Shown one piece after another: positions 42,159-51,886 of a stretch of 64,000 bases of DNA. The stretch is taken from assembly GCA_002353885.1 (NCBI GenBank), contig DEKO01000147.1, positions 1-64,000 of the forward strand. Direction: 5' to 3'. Positions within the stretch are counted from its first letter, which is position 1. Every line of letters begins with the position of its first letter. This DNA is from Porphyromonadaceae bacterium UBA2720 (GTDB taxonomy: Bacteria > Bacteroidota > Bacteroidia > Bacteroidales > Muribaculaceae). A program made the translations under genes and the position numbers. The notes under the pieces were generated by a model. That model had not been told where the DNA came from, did no database searches, and saw only the letters and a list, made by a program, of their open reading frames with translations.

Positions 42159-43382
42159 TCACTGTAGTGTGAGCACGGTGGCGTTGTCTAGGGTAATGTG
42201 CCGAGCTGCATGCCGCAACTGCTCGGGTGTGACACTGGTGATGCACTCTGTCATCTGCTCGAGTGTGGTCATCTGCCCATGGCACAGCATGTTGCGGCCG
42301 GCATTCATTGCCATCCACTCAGCGCTGTCGGCAGCCAGCAGCAGTTGGCCGCAATATTGGCGCTTGGCAGCATCCAGCCGTCGGTCAGACAGGATGTTCT
42401 CGGCCAAGTCACGCGTCACATGGTCGATAACCCGCAGGCTTGAGCGGATGTCGCTGGGGTCACAGCCCATGTAGATCTGCATCAGTCCACAGTCGCTCAT
42501 CAAGCTGATGGACGACTCGACGGTGTAGACATAGCCGCGGCGCTCGCGCAGTTGGACGTTGAGCAGCGAGTTCATGCCTGGGCCACCCAAGATGTTGTTG
42601 AGCAGCGACAGGGCAAACCGCTCATCACTGTAGAGGCTGGGCAGGCGCATAGCTGCCACGGTGTGGGCCTGGTGCAACCCCAATTCGACGGTGTGGCGGC
42701 TGGGAGCATTGACCACTGGCACTTCACGGGGTGTGCGGTGCAGCGGGCAGTCCATGCCCCCCAGGTGGTGTTCGGCCAGTCGGAAGGCTCGCCCGGGAGC
42801 CATCGGGCCGACCACAAAGAATGCCATGTTGTCGGGCACATAGAGCGACTTCAGGTATTCCATGCATTGTTCCGACCCAAGCTGTCGCAAATGCTCCTCG
42901 ATGCCCAGGATGTTGTGCCCCAGTGCACTGCCGGCAAACAGGATGTCCTCGACATCGTCATAGACGGCGTCGCTGGGCGTGTCGCGATAGCTGTCGGCCT
43001 CCTCGAGCACCACATCGCGTTCACGTTCAATCTCGTCGTGAGGGAATGTTGAGCACTTCACCAGGTCGGCTATGAGCTCGACGGCACGTGCCAAGTGCTG
43101 TGCCGGAAACACCGAGTAGACCATGGTGTGCTCCTTGGTGGTGTAGGCATTCAGCTCGCCACCGATGCTCTCCATGCGATTGATGATGTGCCACGAGCGG
43201 CGGTGTGTCGTGCCCTTGAAGATGGTGTGCTCGACAAAGTGGGCCAGGCCATAGCGTCCCTCGCCATCGTCTCGGCTGCCAGCATTGACGGCAAGGCCGC
43301 ACCATGCCACGGGCGAACTGGTGCGCACATGCACCATGCGCAGCCCGTTGGGCAAGGTGTGTGTGGTGTAGATGTTGTCCAT
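42159..43382 (-). CDS. M16 family zinc peptidase (half-size insulinase type)
   Basis: 407 residues from ATG 43382. The inverted zinc motif HFVEH is at 48-52, with a distal acidic block EEADSY supplying the third ligand. Only one M16 pair of domains is present, so it should dimerise like mitochondrial processing peptidase. No signal peptide is seen, so it is probably cytoplasmic. It starts 1 bp after the folA stop on the same strand. Confidence 0.93.
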   Translation of the reverse strand: MDNIYTTHTLPNGLRMVHVRTSSPVAWCGLAVNAGSRDDGEGRYGLAHFVEHTIFKGTTHRRSWHIINRMESIGGELNAYTTKEHTMVYSVFPAQHLARAVELIADLVKCSTFPHDEIERERDVVLEEADSYRDTPSDAVYDDVEDILFAGSALGHNILGIEEHLRQLGSEQCMEYLKSLYVPDNMAFFVVGPMAPGRAFRLAEHHLGGMDCPLHRTPREVPVVNAPSRHTVELGLHQAHTVAAMRLPSLYSDERFALSLLNNILGGPGMNSLLNVQLRERRGYVYTVESSISLMSDCGLMQIYMGCDPSDIRSSLRVIDHVTRDLAENILSDRRLDAAKRQYCGQLLLAADSAEWMAMNAGRNMLCHGQMTTLEQMTECITSVTPEQLRHAARHITLDNATVLTLQ

Positions 43383-43383
43383 A

Positions 43384-43923
43384 TCAGCTTTTACGCACCA
43401 GGGTGACAAAGTCGTAGGCATAGGGGTTGCGCTCATCGGCATCGTGCCTCTCGCAGTTCAGTTGCTGCCACTCATCGGGGTTGATGGCGGGAAAGAAGGC
43501 GTCGGCCTCGTCGAATGTTGCATGCAGGCGAGTGAGGTGCAAGGTCTGCACCATGTCGATGGTCGCGGCATAGATTTGTGCACCGCCGATGATGAAGATT
43601 TCTCCCGGCATGGTTGCTGCCTGCAGTGCCTCGTCGACACTGTGCACCACGGTCACGCCCTGCGGATGATAGTGCTTATTGTGCGTGATGACGATGTTCT
43701 GGCGTCCAGGCAGAGCACCCTTGGGGAACGACTCGAAGGTGCGTCGCCCCATGACGATGCTGTGGCCCATGGTCAGGTTCTTGAAGTGCTTGAGGTCGGC
43801 GGGCAGGTGGCACAACAGGTCACCATCGCGCCCGATGGCGCCATCCTGTGCCACGACGACGATGGCAGCGATGCCTGCAGGCCGCGACTGAGTCGCGGCA
43901 TACTGAACCGTGTCAGAATTCAT
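43384..43923 (-). CDS. dihydrofolate reductase
   Basis: 179 residues. Core motifs: VVAQDGAIGRDGDL, LPADLKHFKNLTMGHSIVMG, GRRTFES and IIGGAQIY. It reduces dihydrofolate to tetrahydrofolate. The family normally begins at the first strand (IAAIVVVA); here ~16 residues precede it and are encoded by a REP-like palindrome (43880-43903). No alternative start exists downstream without losing the strand. Thymidylate synthase is not adjacent. Confidence 0.94.
   Translation of the reverse strand: MNSDTVQYAATQSRPAGIAAIVVVAQDGAIGRDGDLLCHLPADLKHFKNLTMGHSIVMGRRTFESFPKGALPGRQNIVITHNKHYHPQGVTVVHSVDEALQAATMPGEIFIIGGAQIYAATIDMVQTLHLTRLHATFDEADAFFPAINPDEWQQLNCERHDADERNPYAYDFVTLVRKS
43880..43903. repeat. REP-like palindrome inside the folA reading frame
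   Basis: Arms GCCGCGAC (43881-43888) and GTCGCGGC (43892-43899), preceded by G and followed by ATAC. A 22/24-identical copy sits at 59880-59903 in non-coding DNA. Confidence 0.8.
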
Positions 43924-43950
43924 TGTGATTTGTTTGTAGTTCTAAAGATT

Positions 43951-45624
43951 CTAGTAATGGAAGCTGCTGCCACCCAGGAACTCTCGCAGCAAGCTGGTGT
44001 GGGGGATATCTTTCTCCTCTAGCGACTCGAAGTAGCTCAAGAACTTGAGCAGGCGCCATGCCTCGGCATACTCTGGGCAGTCGGCCGGAACCTCCTTGAG
44101 GATGGGTTCGGCATACTCCTTCATCACCGCCAGTTCAAATAGCAACGATGAGTTGAACATGGCATCGGCATTCTCCTGATAGGGCAAAATCCACTTCTCC
44201 TCGCCACGACGAACGCTGGGCCAGCGAGCAATCGTGTCACGAGCGCTTGCACCACGGTACTTGGCGTCACGCACAATGCGGCGCAACAAGCGGTTGTCAG
44301 TGGTCGGTATCCAGTTGTGGTCGTCGATGCTCAGTGTGGTGAGCGCGCTCACGAAGATGCGGTACTTCAGCTCCTCGGCGATGCCCTGTGTCAGCAGGGG
44401 ATTCAATCCATGGATACCCTCGATGAGCAGCACGTTGTTCTTTTCGAGTCGCAAGGTGTTGCCACGGTACTCGCGTTGTCCCAGGGCAAAGTTGTAGGTG
44501 GGCATTTTCACTTCTTTGCCTGCCAGCAGGTCTTCCATGTCCTGATTGAACTGTGCCAAGTCTAGGGCGTAAATTGACTCGTAGTCATAGTCTCCAGTCT
44601 CGTCGCGCGGTGTCTGGTCGCGGTTGACAAAGTAGTTGTCCAGCTCAATGACCTTGGGGCGAATGTAGTTGGCGACCAGCTGGATGGCGAGTCGCTTGCT
44701 GCTGGTGGTCTTGCCGCTCGACGAGGGTCCGGCGATGAGTACCACGCGTGCACCGCCCTGCTTATAGCGTTGTGCAATGTCGTAGGCCATCTCGCCAAAC
44801 TTGCGGTTATGCAGGGCCTCGGCCACATTGATGAGCAGCGAGGCATATTGGCTCTTGATGGCATGATTGAGGTAGCCCACGTCATCGATGCCGATGATGT
44901 CGTTGAACTGTGTGTACTCGGTGAATGCGTTGAACATCTTGGGTTGCTCGACAAGCTTTGCCACCTGGGTGGTATCTTTCCAGTCTGGGCCCAATAGCAG
45001 CACACCGCCCTCATAGGGGACCAGGTCGAACGCCTGCAAATAACCAGTCGACGGCATCAGCGGTCCGTAGAAACTGTCGATGATGTCGCCCAGCTGATAA
45101 TATTTGGTGTAGAGCTCGTGCACCGAGCTCAGCAGGCGCACCTTGTCGTTGAGTCCTTGCTGCCTGAACATCTCAATCACGTCCTTGGTGAGACGCTCGT
45201 GGCCCACCAGTGGGATGTTGTGTTCGATGATTTCTTCCATCTTGGACTGGATGCGGTCGATGACCTCGGGTGTGATGGGCTGATTGTCGTGCTTAAACAC
45301 ACAGTAGTATCCTCCCGACACGTTGTGCATGAAGCGCAGACGCTTGCCGGGATAGCGGTCGTTGACCGCCTTGTACATGACCATACAGAGCGTGCGGATG
45401 TAGGCCCGCTGGGCCGAAGCGTGCTCCAGTCCCAGAAACTCGACCTGCTTGGGGCGGTAGACGCTGAAGCGCAGGTCCTCGCTCTTGTTGTTGACACGGG
45501 CCATCACCGGATGGGGGTGAGGCTTGGGCTCCATACGGTTGTAGATGTCGAGCAGGCTCTCGCCGCCCGTGATGGGGATATACTGCCCCGTGTTGACGCA
45601 GTAGATGTTCAAGTCGTTATTCAT
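43951..45624 (-). CDS. nucleoside (uridine) kinase with ThrRS-like N-terminal region
   Basis: 557 residues. The first ~250 resemble the TGS/second additional domains of threonyl-tRNA synthetase (SGGYYCVF, GHERLTKDVI), and the C-terminal half is a uridine/phosphoribulokinase-type P-loop kinase: GPSSSGKTTSSKRLA, ELDNYFVNRDQTPRDE, and VLLIEGIHGLNP. This fused architecture is usual in Bacteroidetes and some Firmicutes. Likely salvage of pyrimidine nucleosides. It overlaps the upstream GH3 gene by 4 bp. Confidence 0.9.
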   Translation of the reverse strand: MNNDLNIYCVNTGQYIPITGGESLLDIYNRMEPKPHPHPVMARVNNKSEDLRFSVYRPKQVEFLGLEHASAQRAYIRTLCMVMYKAVNDRYPGKRLRFMHNVSGGYYCVFKHDNQPITPEVIDRIQSKMEEIIEHNIPLVGHERLTKDVIEMFRQQGLNDKVRLLSSVHELYTKYYQLGDIIDSFYGPLMPSTGYLQAFDLVPYEGGVLLLGPDWKDTTQVAKLVEQPKMFNAFTEYTQFNDIIGIDDVGYLNHAIKSQYASLLINVAEALHNRKFGEMAYDIAQRYKQGGARVVLIAGPSSSGKTTSSKRLAIQLVANYIRPKVIELDNYFVNRDQTPRDETGDYDYESIYALDLAQFNQDMEDLLAGKEVKMPTYNFALGQREYRGNTLRLEKNNVLLIEGIHGLNPLLTQGIAEELKYRIFVSALTTLSIDDHNWIPTTDNRLLRRIVRDAKYRGASARDTIARWPSVRRGEEKWILPYQENADAMFNSSLLFELAVMKEYAEPILKEVPADCPEYAEAWRLLKFLSYFESLEEKDIPHTSLLREFLGGSSFHY

Positions 45625-46745
45625 TGTTTAATCTTGTTTTTCAGTGAGTTGATGCGCCTGTTGGCCTCCTGGATGCGACTCAGCGCGATGCGGCCGTCCT
45701 TCACTGCCCGCACAATCATGTCGACCAAGTGGAATGGTCGGTCGGCCTCAAAACCGGTGGAGATGTTGTTGCCCACGCACAGCATGTCGCACCCGGCATT
45801 GATGGCCAGCACCAGTGCCGGCTCAATCTGATAGTGGTCGATGATGCCCTGCATGTACATGTCATCGCTTAGAATGACGCCATCGTAGTGGAGCTGACGA
45901 CGCAGCACGCCAGTCAACGTCTTGTGCGACAACGTGGCGGGATAGTCGGGATCGATGGTGCGGTTGAAGATATGTGCTGTCATCACCAGATCGACTTTGC
46001 CCTGCCCGATGAGCAGCTCATAGGGGCGCAGCTCGGTGGGCTGCCATGTGTCGGTCACATCCACCAGCCCCCAGTGTGAGTCGCTGGTGGCGTTGCCGTG
46101 TCCGGGAAAGTGCTTGAGCGTGCACATCACACCCTGCCGGTGATGCTCGTCGACCAGCATGCCGGCATGCCATGCCACAACCGACGGACTGGCCGAGTAA
46201 CAGCGGTCAATCTTTCCCAGCCCTGGCGTGTCGGGGTTGAGCAGGTCGACTACGGGCGCTAGATTGATGTTGACACCGCTCTGCGACAGCTGTCTGGCCA
46301 TCAGTCGTGCATAGTGCCGAGTGGAGTCGCTGCGTTGCATCTGTCCAATCTGTGCGGCCGATGGCAGCTGCTCGTAGCCATATTGTGGCTTGAGGCGCTG
46401 CACGCGCCCGCCCTCCTGGTCCAGCGCAATGAGTAGTCGCCCTCCACCCCAACGTTGCAGTTGTGCAGTCATGCGTTGCAGCTTCTGGCGGCTGGTGATG
46501 TTGCGCGAGCCGATGGTGGCATCGCCCGTGAGGTCGACGTCAAACAGGATAATAGCGCCCACCCCCAAGTCGCGCACATAGCGTGCTGCGTCGCTTGTTT
46601 CGCTGACCGAGTCGCCCCGAAACCCCACCATCAGCATCTGAGCTGCCATCCGGCGCAACTCAGCATCGTTCGGCAGCTGTGACGATGCAAACAAGTTGCC
46701 CGCCATCAGGCAGGCAACCAACAGCGGTAATAGTGAATGCTTCAT
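45621..46745 (-). CDS. GH3 family beta-N-acetylhexosaminidase (NagZ-like), exported
   Basis: 374 residues with signal peptide (MKHSLLPLLVACLMAGNLFA). One (beta/alpha)8 GH3 domain: KHFPGHGNATSDSHWG holds the NagZ-type His-Asp acid/base loop, and ILSDDMYMQGI carries the nucleophile Asp. Such enzymes cut GlcNAc from muropeptides or glycans. Classical NagZ is cytoplasmic; here export places it in the periplasm or at the surface. The C-terminal GH3 domain is absent, as in NagZ. Confidence 0.9.
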   Translation of the reverse strand: MKHSLLPLLVACLMAGNLFASSQLPNDAELRRMAAQMLMVGFRGDSVSETSDAARYVRDLGVGAIILFDVDLTGDATIGSRNITSRQKLQRMTAQLQRWGGGRLLIALDQEGGRVQRLKPQYGYEQLPSAAQIGQMQRSDSTRHYARLMARQLSQSGVNINLAPVVDLLNPDTPGLGKIDRCYSASPSVVAWHAGMLVDEHHRQGVMCTLKHFPGHGNATSDSHWGLVDVTDTWQPTELRPYELLIGQGKVDLVMTAHIFNRTIDPDYPATLSHKTLTGVLRRQLHYDGVILSDDMYMQGIIDHYQIEPALVLAINAGCDMLCVGNNISTGFEADRPFHLVDMIVRAVKDGRIALSRIQEANRRINSLKNKIKQ

Positions 46746-46748
46746 TGA

Positions 46749-47186
46749 CTACCTGGTCGGTTTGAAGAAGTCAAAGAAGTAGTAGCATGCAATCCAGTCG
46801 ACACGGATGCCGCGAGCAAAGCCCAACACACGCTGGTTGGTATCGGTCACCTTTCCGTCATTCAGGTTGATGGTGCCCAGCACTCGGCTCTCGCCGTCAC
46901 ACACAGTGCCATCGGTCTTGATATACCCGATGCGTGTGCCCGATGCATCGAAGATTTCCAGGCGGCTGATGCGCCCGCGCGTCACACCGGCCTTGTCCTT
47001 GACAGTGCCGTCAGCCTCAAACGAGCCGATGCTGCGCTGTGATGCGTCGCGCACCAGCCCGTTTCCGGCTATGCGCCCCACGCTCTTGTAGTCGGCGTCG
47101 CGCAGCACCTGTGCCTGTGCGCTCATGCTCCAGGCCATAGCCATCACCATGATGGCTGTCATCAGATATGTCTTAATTCCTTTCAT
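46749..47186 (-). CDS. secreted 5-fold beta-flower-type repeat protein
   Basis: 145 residues, signal peptide cut near AQA (25-27). The mature part consists of about five ~20-residue units of the type S-x-G-x-I/F-x-x-D/N-G-x-V-x-D (for example SVGRIAGNGLVRDASQRSIG). This matches a Bacteroidetes family described structurally as a five-fold beta-flower; function unknown. It ends 3 bp before the GH3 start, so the two are probably co-transcribed. A -7 element TAACTTTG lies at 47231-47224. Confidence 0.8.
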   Translation of the reverse strand: MKGIKTYLMTAIMVMAMAWSMSAQAQVLRDADYKSVGRIAGNGLVRDASQRSIGSFEADGTVKDKAGVTRGRISRLEIFDASGTRIGYIKTDGTVCDGESRVLGTINLNDGKVTDTNQRVLGFARGIRVDWIACYYFFDFFKPTR

Positions 47187-47223
47187 TGTTCTGCATTTTG
47201 TTTTTTAGACTAGAAACGAAGCG

Positions 47224-47231
47224 CAAAGTTA
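47224..47231 (-). promoter_or_regulatory. -7 element for the beta-flower / GH3 / kinase operon
   Basis: TAACTTTG on the minus strand, 38 bp before the ATG at 47186. No good -33 match. Confidence 0.5.
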
Positions 47232-47334
47232 CAACAATTAATTAAGAATTAATCATTAAGGGTCAAGAATTTGTGTTTTCGGTGTCGTTTTTTTGCGTTC
47301 CCTATTGCCATGCGGCAGCCACGCTGGTCTTCAG

Positions 47335-48018
47335 TTATATCCGTGTGTCGATGTGCAGCACTTGTTGCACAATCATCATCTCGCGGATGTCGCTGCGCAG
47401 CACGTCCATGTCGTCATAGTCCTTGTTGGCACTGCGCAGCGTCACCAGGTTCGGGTCTTGGTTGCGGCGTACATACTTGATGAGTCGGTAGTCGTCGAGC
47501 AGAACAACATAGATCTCGCCCCAGAAGATGTGGCGCATGCTGGTGAGCTCACGTATGGCCACATAGTCGCCATTGCAGATGACGGGTTTCATCGAGTCGC
47601 CACTGACCTTGATGATGCGCGAGCCCGATGGCATGCCCGGGAGGTCTACCCAGCCCACGATGCGGTCGTCGGTGAACATGGCCGAGCGTGGCATCGATCC
47701 CGCAGTCACATCGATGTCATAGACGGGTGTTCCCTGGTTGGCCAGCTGCACGGTGGGCACAGCCAGGGTGGGTGTGGACACCTGCTTGGCAAATGGCAGG
47801 TCGGTGCCCTGCTCCAGCCACTGCTTCGACACCCCCAGGTTGACCACAATGCGGTTGATGAGTGCCTGGCTGACAGGCAATCGTCCATTGAGGTACTTCG
47901 ACAGGTTGGATGCATTGATGTCAATCTTTTGGGCAAATTCTACCTGTTTGTATCTCAGCTCGTCCATGAGATACTTGATGCGCTCGATAATCGCTTGGTC
48001 GTTCTGATTTGTTTCCAT
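47335..48018 (-). CDS. XRE-S24 (CI/LexA-like) transcriptional regulator
   Basis: 227 residues from ATG 48018 (METNQNDQAIIERIK). An N-terminal helix-turn-helix (KQVEFAQKIDINASNLSKYL, ~26-45) is joined to a C-terminal S24 peptidase domain with the catalytic Ser in VSGDSMKP and Lys in RLIKYV. Such regulators cleave themselves on RecA activation or simply dimerise through the S24 domain. There are no phage genes around it, so it may be a domesticated chromosomal regulator. A well-spaced promoter precedes it. Confidence 0.88.
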   Translation of the reverse strand: METNQNDQAIIERIKYLMDELRYKQVEFAQKIDINASNLSKYLNGRLPVSQALINRIVVNLGVSKQWLEQGTDLPFAKQVSTPTLAVPTVQLANQGTPVYDIDVTAGSMPRSAMFTDDRIVGWVDLPGMPSGSRIIKVSGDSMKPVICNGDYVAIRELTSMRHIFWGEIYVVLLDDYRLIKYVRRNQDPNLVTLRSANKDYDDMDVLRSDIREMMIVQQVLHIDTRI

Positions 48019-48059
48019 TGTGTTGTTCGTTTTTTTGTGTGTTTCCACTAGTAATGCTG

Positions 48060-48091
48060 CAAAATTACAACATTTCGGGTAAACAGCCAAA
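48060..48091 (-). promoter_or_regulatory. promoter of the XRE-S24 gene
   Basis: Minus-strand TAATTTTG (48067 to 48060) and TTTG (48091 to 48088), 20-bp spacing, leader about 40 nt. Confidence 0.75.
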
Positions 48092-48107
48092 TTATTAGCC
48101 GTAATAA

Positions 48108-48247
48108 TTCAATTCTCAGTTCTCAATTCTCAAGTCTCATTTTTTTTTAGTACCTTTGCGCGATTTTTGTAAAACCCAAGAGGATTGGGAGGTAGGAGTC
48201 CAAAATTCAGTGATGCTGAAGATTCTCAATTTTCAATTCTCAATTAG
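48108..48247. repeat. short-word repeats (AATTCTCA units) before leuS
   Basis: AATTCTCAGTTCTCAATTCT at 48109-48130 and ATTCTCAATTTTCAATTCTC at 48222-48241 flank a -7 element TACCTTTG at about 48151-48158, the likely leuS promoter. Confidence 0.65.
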
Positions 48248-48255
48248 ATTAAACG

Positions 48256-51027
48256 ATGGACTATAATTTCCGCGAGATTGAGCAGAAGTGGCAACAGTGG
48301 TGGCGCGACAATGGCGTCTACCGTGCCGAGGTCGATAACAATCGTCCCAAATTCTATGTGCTGGACATGTTTCCCTATCCCTCGGGAGCTGGACTGCACG
48401 TGGGACACCCGCTGGGATACATCGCCAGCGACATCTATGCACGCTACAAGCGTCTGCAAGGCTTCAACGTGCTTCATCCCATGGGATATGACGCCTATGG
48501 ATTGCCAGCCGAGCAGTATGCTATACAGACTGGTCAACACCCCGAGGTGACCACGGTCAAGAACATCACCCGTTACCGCGAGCAGCTCGACAAGATTGGG
48601 TTCTGCTACGACTGGAACCGCGAGGTGCGCACCTGCGACCCCAAGTACTACAAGTGGACGCAGTGGGCATTCTTGCTCATGTTCAAGAGCTACTATAACA
48701 CTGCCATCGAGAAGGCGTGTCCCATCGAGGAGCTTGTCGCTCACTTCGAACAATATGGCACCGACGGCTGCAATGCGCACACCAGTTCGACCGACACCTT
48801 CACCGCCGATGATTGGAACGCCATGACCAAGGTCGAGAAGGAGAACGTGCTGATGAACTATCGCATCGCCTATCGCGGAAAGACCATGGTCAACTGGTGC
48901 CCCAAGTTGGGCACTGTGCTGGCCAACGACGAGGTGAGCGAGGGCGTGAGTGTGCGCGGTGGCTATCCTGTCGAACAGAAGGTGATGAACCAGTGGTGCT
49001 TGCGCGTCAGTGCTTATGCCCCACGACTGCTGCGCGACCTGGACACCATCGAGTGGACCGACAGCATCAAGGAGACCCAGCGCAACTGGATTGGCTATAG
49101 CGAGGGTGCCGAGATGAACTTTGAGGTGGCTGGAACGGGCAAGAACCTTCTCATCTTCACCACGCGTGCCGACACCATCTTCGGTGTGACGTTCATGGTG
49201 CTGGCACCCGAAAGCATCTACGTCGACGAGGTGGTCACTCCCGAGCAGCGTCAGGCTGTCGACGACTATCTGGACGAGGTTAAGCACAAGACCGAGCGCG
49301 AACGCATGATTGAGAAGAAGGTGAGCGGCGTGTTTACTGGCTCATATGCCATCAACCCCGTCACCGGCAAGGAGATTCCCATCTACATCAGCGACTATGT
49401 GCTGGCTGGCTATGGCACTGGCGCCATCATGGCAGTGCCTGCCCACGACAGCCGCGACTATGCCTTCGCCCGTCACTTCGACCTGCCTATCATTCCGCTG
49501 GTCGAGGGTGCCGATGTCACTGAGGAGAGCTTCGACGCCAAGGAGGGTATCATGATGAACTCGAGCAATGACTTGCTGCAACTCAATGGTCTGACCGTCA
49601 AAGAGGCTATCGAGAAGACCAAGAAATTCATTGCCGAGGCTGGACTGGGCCGTGTCAAGGTCAACTATCGCTTGCGCGATGCCATCTTCAGCCGCCAGCG
49701 CTACTGGGGCGAGCCGTTCCCCATCTACTATGATGCTGACGGCCAGCCACAGCCTCTGGACGAGAGCGAGCTGCCCCTGCAGCTGCCCGAGGTCGACGCC
49801 TTCCTGCCCACCGAGACGGGTGAGCCCCCGCTGGGCCGCGCCAAGAACTGGACCACGAAGGATGGTCAGCCCCTGGAATTGTGCACCATGCCTGGCTTTG
49901 CTGGGTCGAGCGCCTACTATCTGCGCTATATGGACCCCCACAACGACAAGGCGCTGGTCTCGCGTGAAGCCAACAACTACTGGCGGCAGGTCGACCTCTA
50001 TGTCGGTGGCACCGAGCATGCCACGGGTCACCTTATCTACAGCCGATTCTGGAACAAGTTCCTCTATGACTACGGCTACGTGTGCGAGAAGGAGCCATTC
50101 CGCAAACTCGTCAACCAGGGCATGATTCAGGGGCGCAGCAACTTTGTCTATCGCATCAAGGACACCAACACGTTTGTGTCCTACAACCTCAAGGACAAGT
50201 ATGATGTGACCCCCATCCATGTGGATGTCAACATCGTGAGCAACGACGCACTCGACATCGACAAGTTCCGCGAGTGGAGGCCTGAGTACCGCAACGCCGA
50301 GTTCATCCTTGAGAATGGCAAGTATATCTGCGGCTGGTCGATCGAGAAGATGTCCAAGTCGATGTTCAACGTTGTCAATCCCGATGTGGTGGTAGAACTC
50401 TTCGGTGCCGACACGTTGCGACTCTATGAGATGTTCCTTGGTCCGCTGGAGGCCAGTAAGCCCTGGGACACGAATGGTATCGACGGTGTGCACAACTTCA
50501 TCAAGAAGCTGTGGAACCTGATTTTCAAGGGCGACAAGCTGGCGCTGACCGACCGTGCGGCCACGGCCGACGAACTCAAGTCACTGCACAAGCTCATCAA
50601 GAAGGTGACCGGCGACATCGAGTCGTTCTCGTTCAACACCAGTGTGGCTGCGTTCATGATTTGCCGCAACGAGCTGCAGGCCCTCAAGTGCGATGCTCGC
50701 GAGGTCTATGAGCAGTTCATCGTGTTGCTGGCGCCGTTCGCACCGCATGTGGCTGAGGAACTGTGGCATGTGCTTGGCCATGAGGGCACTGTGTGCGACG
50801 CACAGTGGCCCAAATGGAACGAGGACTACCTCAAGGAGTCGACCATCAAGTACACCGTGATGATCAAGGGCCGTCCGCGCTACGACATCTTTGTGGCTGC
50901 CGGTACCGAGGCTGCTGAGGTCGAGAAGGCCGCTCTGGCCCACGAGGGTGCCGCCAAGTGGCTCGAGGGCGCCACGCCCAAGAAGGTCATCGTCGTGCCC
51001 AACAAGCTGGTCAACATCGTGCTTTGA
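48256..51027 (+). CDS. leucine--tRNA ligase LeuS
   Basis: 923 residues. HIGH motif variant HVGHPLGY at 48-55 region ([12 protein letters not shown]), CP1 editing domain with the threonine-rich [13 protein letters not shown], and KMSKS in [14 protein letters not shown]. The ~60-residue insert before KMSKS ([18 protein letters not shown]) is a feature I associate with Bacteroidetes LeuRS. It charges tRNA-Leu. A hairpin at 51065-51097 ends the transcript. Confidence 0.97.
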   Translation: MDYNFREIEQKWQQWWRDNGVYRAEVDNNRPKFYVLDMFPYPSGAGLHVGHPLGYIASDIYARYKRLQGFNVLHPMGYDAYGLPAEQYAIQTGQHPEVTTVKNITRYREQLDKIGFCYDWNREVRTCDPKYYKWTQWAFLLMFKSYYNTAIEKACPIEELVAHFEQYGTDGCNAHTSSTDTFTADDWNAMTKVEKENVLMNYRIAYRGKTMVNWCPKLGTVLANDEVSEGVSVRGGYPVEQKVMNQWCLRVSAYAPRLLRDLDTIEWTDSIKETQRNWIGYSEGAEMNFEVAGTGKNLLIFTTRADTIFGVTFMVLAPESIYVDEVVTPEQRQAVDDYLDEVKHKTERERMIEKKVSGVFTGSYAINPVTGKEIPIYISDYVLAGYGTGAIMAVPAHDSRDYAFARHFDLPIIPLVEGADVTEESFDAKEGIMMNSSNDLLQLNGLTVKEAIEKTKKFIAEAGLGRVKVNYRLRDAIFSRQRYWGEPFPIYYDADGQPQPLDESELPLQLPEVDAFLPTETGEPPLGRAKNWTTKDGQPLELCTMPGFAGSSAYYLRYMDPHNDKALVSREANNYWRQVDLYVGGTEHATGHLIYSRFWNKFLYDYGYVCEKEPFRKLVNQGMIQGRSNFVYRIKDTNTFVSYNLKDKYDVTPIHVDVNIVSNDALDIDKFREWRPEYRNAEFILENGKYICGWSIEKMSKSMFNVVNPDVVVELFGADTLRLYEMFLGPLEASKPWDTNGIDGVHNFIKKLWNLIFKGDKLALTDRAATADELKSLHKLIKKVTGDIESFSFNTSVAAFMICRNELQALKCDAREVYEQFIVLLAPFAPHVAEELWHVLGHEGTVCDAQWPKWNEDYLKESTIKYTVMIKGRPRYDIFVAAGTEAAEVEKAALAHEGAAKWLEGATPKKVIVVPNKLVNIVL

Positions 51028-51064
51028 CAAGAGGCGATAAACAAGAAGCAAACTAATCCGCATT

Positions 51065-51097
51065 TTCCACCCTCACCAATGATGGGGGTGGAAGTTT
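51065..51097 (+). terminator. hairpin downstream of leuS
   Basis: Stem TTCCACCC (51065-51072) paired with GGGTGGAA (51086-51093), followed by GTTTGT. The T-tract is short. Confidence 0.55.
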
Positions 51098-51177
51098 GTG
51101 CTCAATGCTGAACAAAAACCAATCATCCAAAATAAGAGATTTTTTAACCCTAATTATTTACACGCTAAACTAAATCT

Positions 51178-51801
51178 ATGAAGAAAATTTTTATTGCATG
51201 CATGGCATGCCTGACATCGTTGTGCGCTCTGGCTTACAACAATCTCGACAGTGATGAGATCATGCTGACCGATGTTTACATCAACAAGGAAAACAACACG
51301 TTGGTTGAGAAGGCGGTCACCATCTTCGGTCAAGATTATAAGGTGGAAGTGAGCAATATCGTCTTGTCACCCACCTGGTTTCACTGCAACATCGTCATCA
51401 AGAATGTGTGGTCGTCGGACGACTACTTGGTGACGCAGCGCAGCGACGATGAAGACTTCACCGAGGCACCTCAAGGCAGAATCAGGCGTTCGACCATCGA
51501 GACTTCACTTCATCAGAACTATGACCTGATGATTGACTCGTGGATGCATCTCAAAGAGATCACCGACTATGGTACAGTCGAGATTGTCTACACCATCTAT
51601 GATGCAGACCGGAAGAATGCGTTCGACTTGATTTTGAAGTTCCCCTACAATGAGCATACCATTACAGCAGTCAACGACATCCATGTCGACAACCAGCCGG
51701 TCGAGTACTATGACCTCAATGGCATGAAGTTGGCAGGGCCTAGGCCTGGCATCGTCATTGAGAAGCGTGGCGACTGCGTGACCAAGAAGGTGGTCAAGTG
51801 A
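51178..51801 (+). CDS. secreted protein of unknown function with conserved C-terminal tail
   Basis: 207 residues, signal peptide (MKKIFIACMACLTSLCALA). The body (20-160) is acidic, with no recognised domain. The last ~40 residues (VEYYDLNGMKLAGPRPGIVI then KRGDCVTKKVVK) share the pattern N-G-x5-P-x-P-G-I-x-I ... K-V-V-K with the broken gene at 41487-42078. Tails of this type (D-x-x-G-R/M-x-x-x-x-P-x-x-G-I-Y/N-I) are common on secreted proteins of gut Bacteroidales and may be sorting signals. The gene appears monocistronic. Confidence 0.75.
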   Translation: MKKIFIACMACLTSLCALAYNNLDSDEIMLTDVYINKENNTLVEKAVTIFGQDYKVEVSNIVLSPTWFHCNIVIKNVWSSDDYLVTQRSDDEDFTEAPQGRIRRSTIETSLHQNYDLMIDSWMHLKEITDYGTVEIVYTIYDADRKNAFDLILKFPYNEHTITAVNDIHVDNQPVEYYDLNGMKLAGPRPGIVIEKRGDCVTKKVVK

Positions 51802-51844
51802 TTGTTCACGGCATCGCACACATTGTGACCAAGTATAGACAACG

Positions 51845-51886
51845 TTTCGCCCAAATGTAGGTCGTTAGCACCACATTTGGGCGAAA
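51845..51886 (+). terminator. hairpin downstream of the secreted protein gene
   Basis: Perfect 14-bp stem TTTCGCCCAAATGT / ACATTTGGGCGAAA with a 14-base loop, followed by TCTTATCT. It lacks a strong T run. Confidence 0.6.

Noticed and set aside
43384..43923. Later start codon for folA that would exclude the palindrome
   Set aside because: The only in-frame alternative near is a GTG within the first beta strand, which would remove conserved residues of the fold.
47335..48018. Prophage remnant around the XRE-S24 gene
   Set aside because: No integrase, attachment-site repeat, tRNA or phage structural gene is found within 10 kb; all neighbours are core genes.
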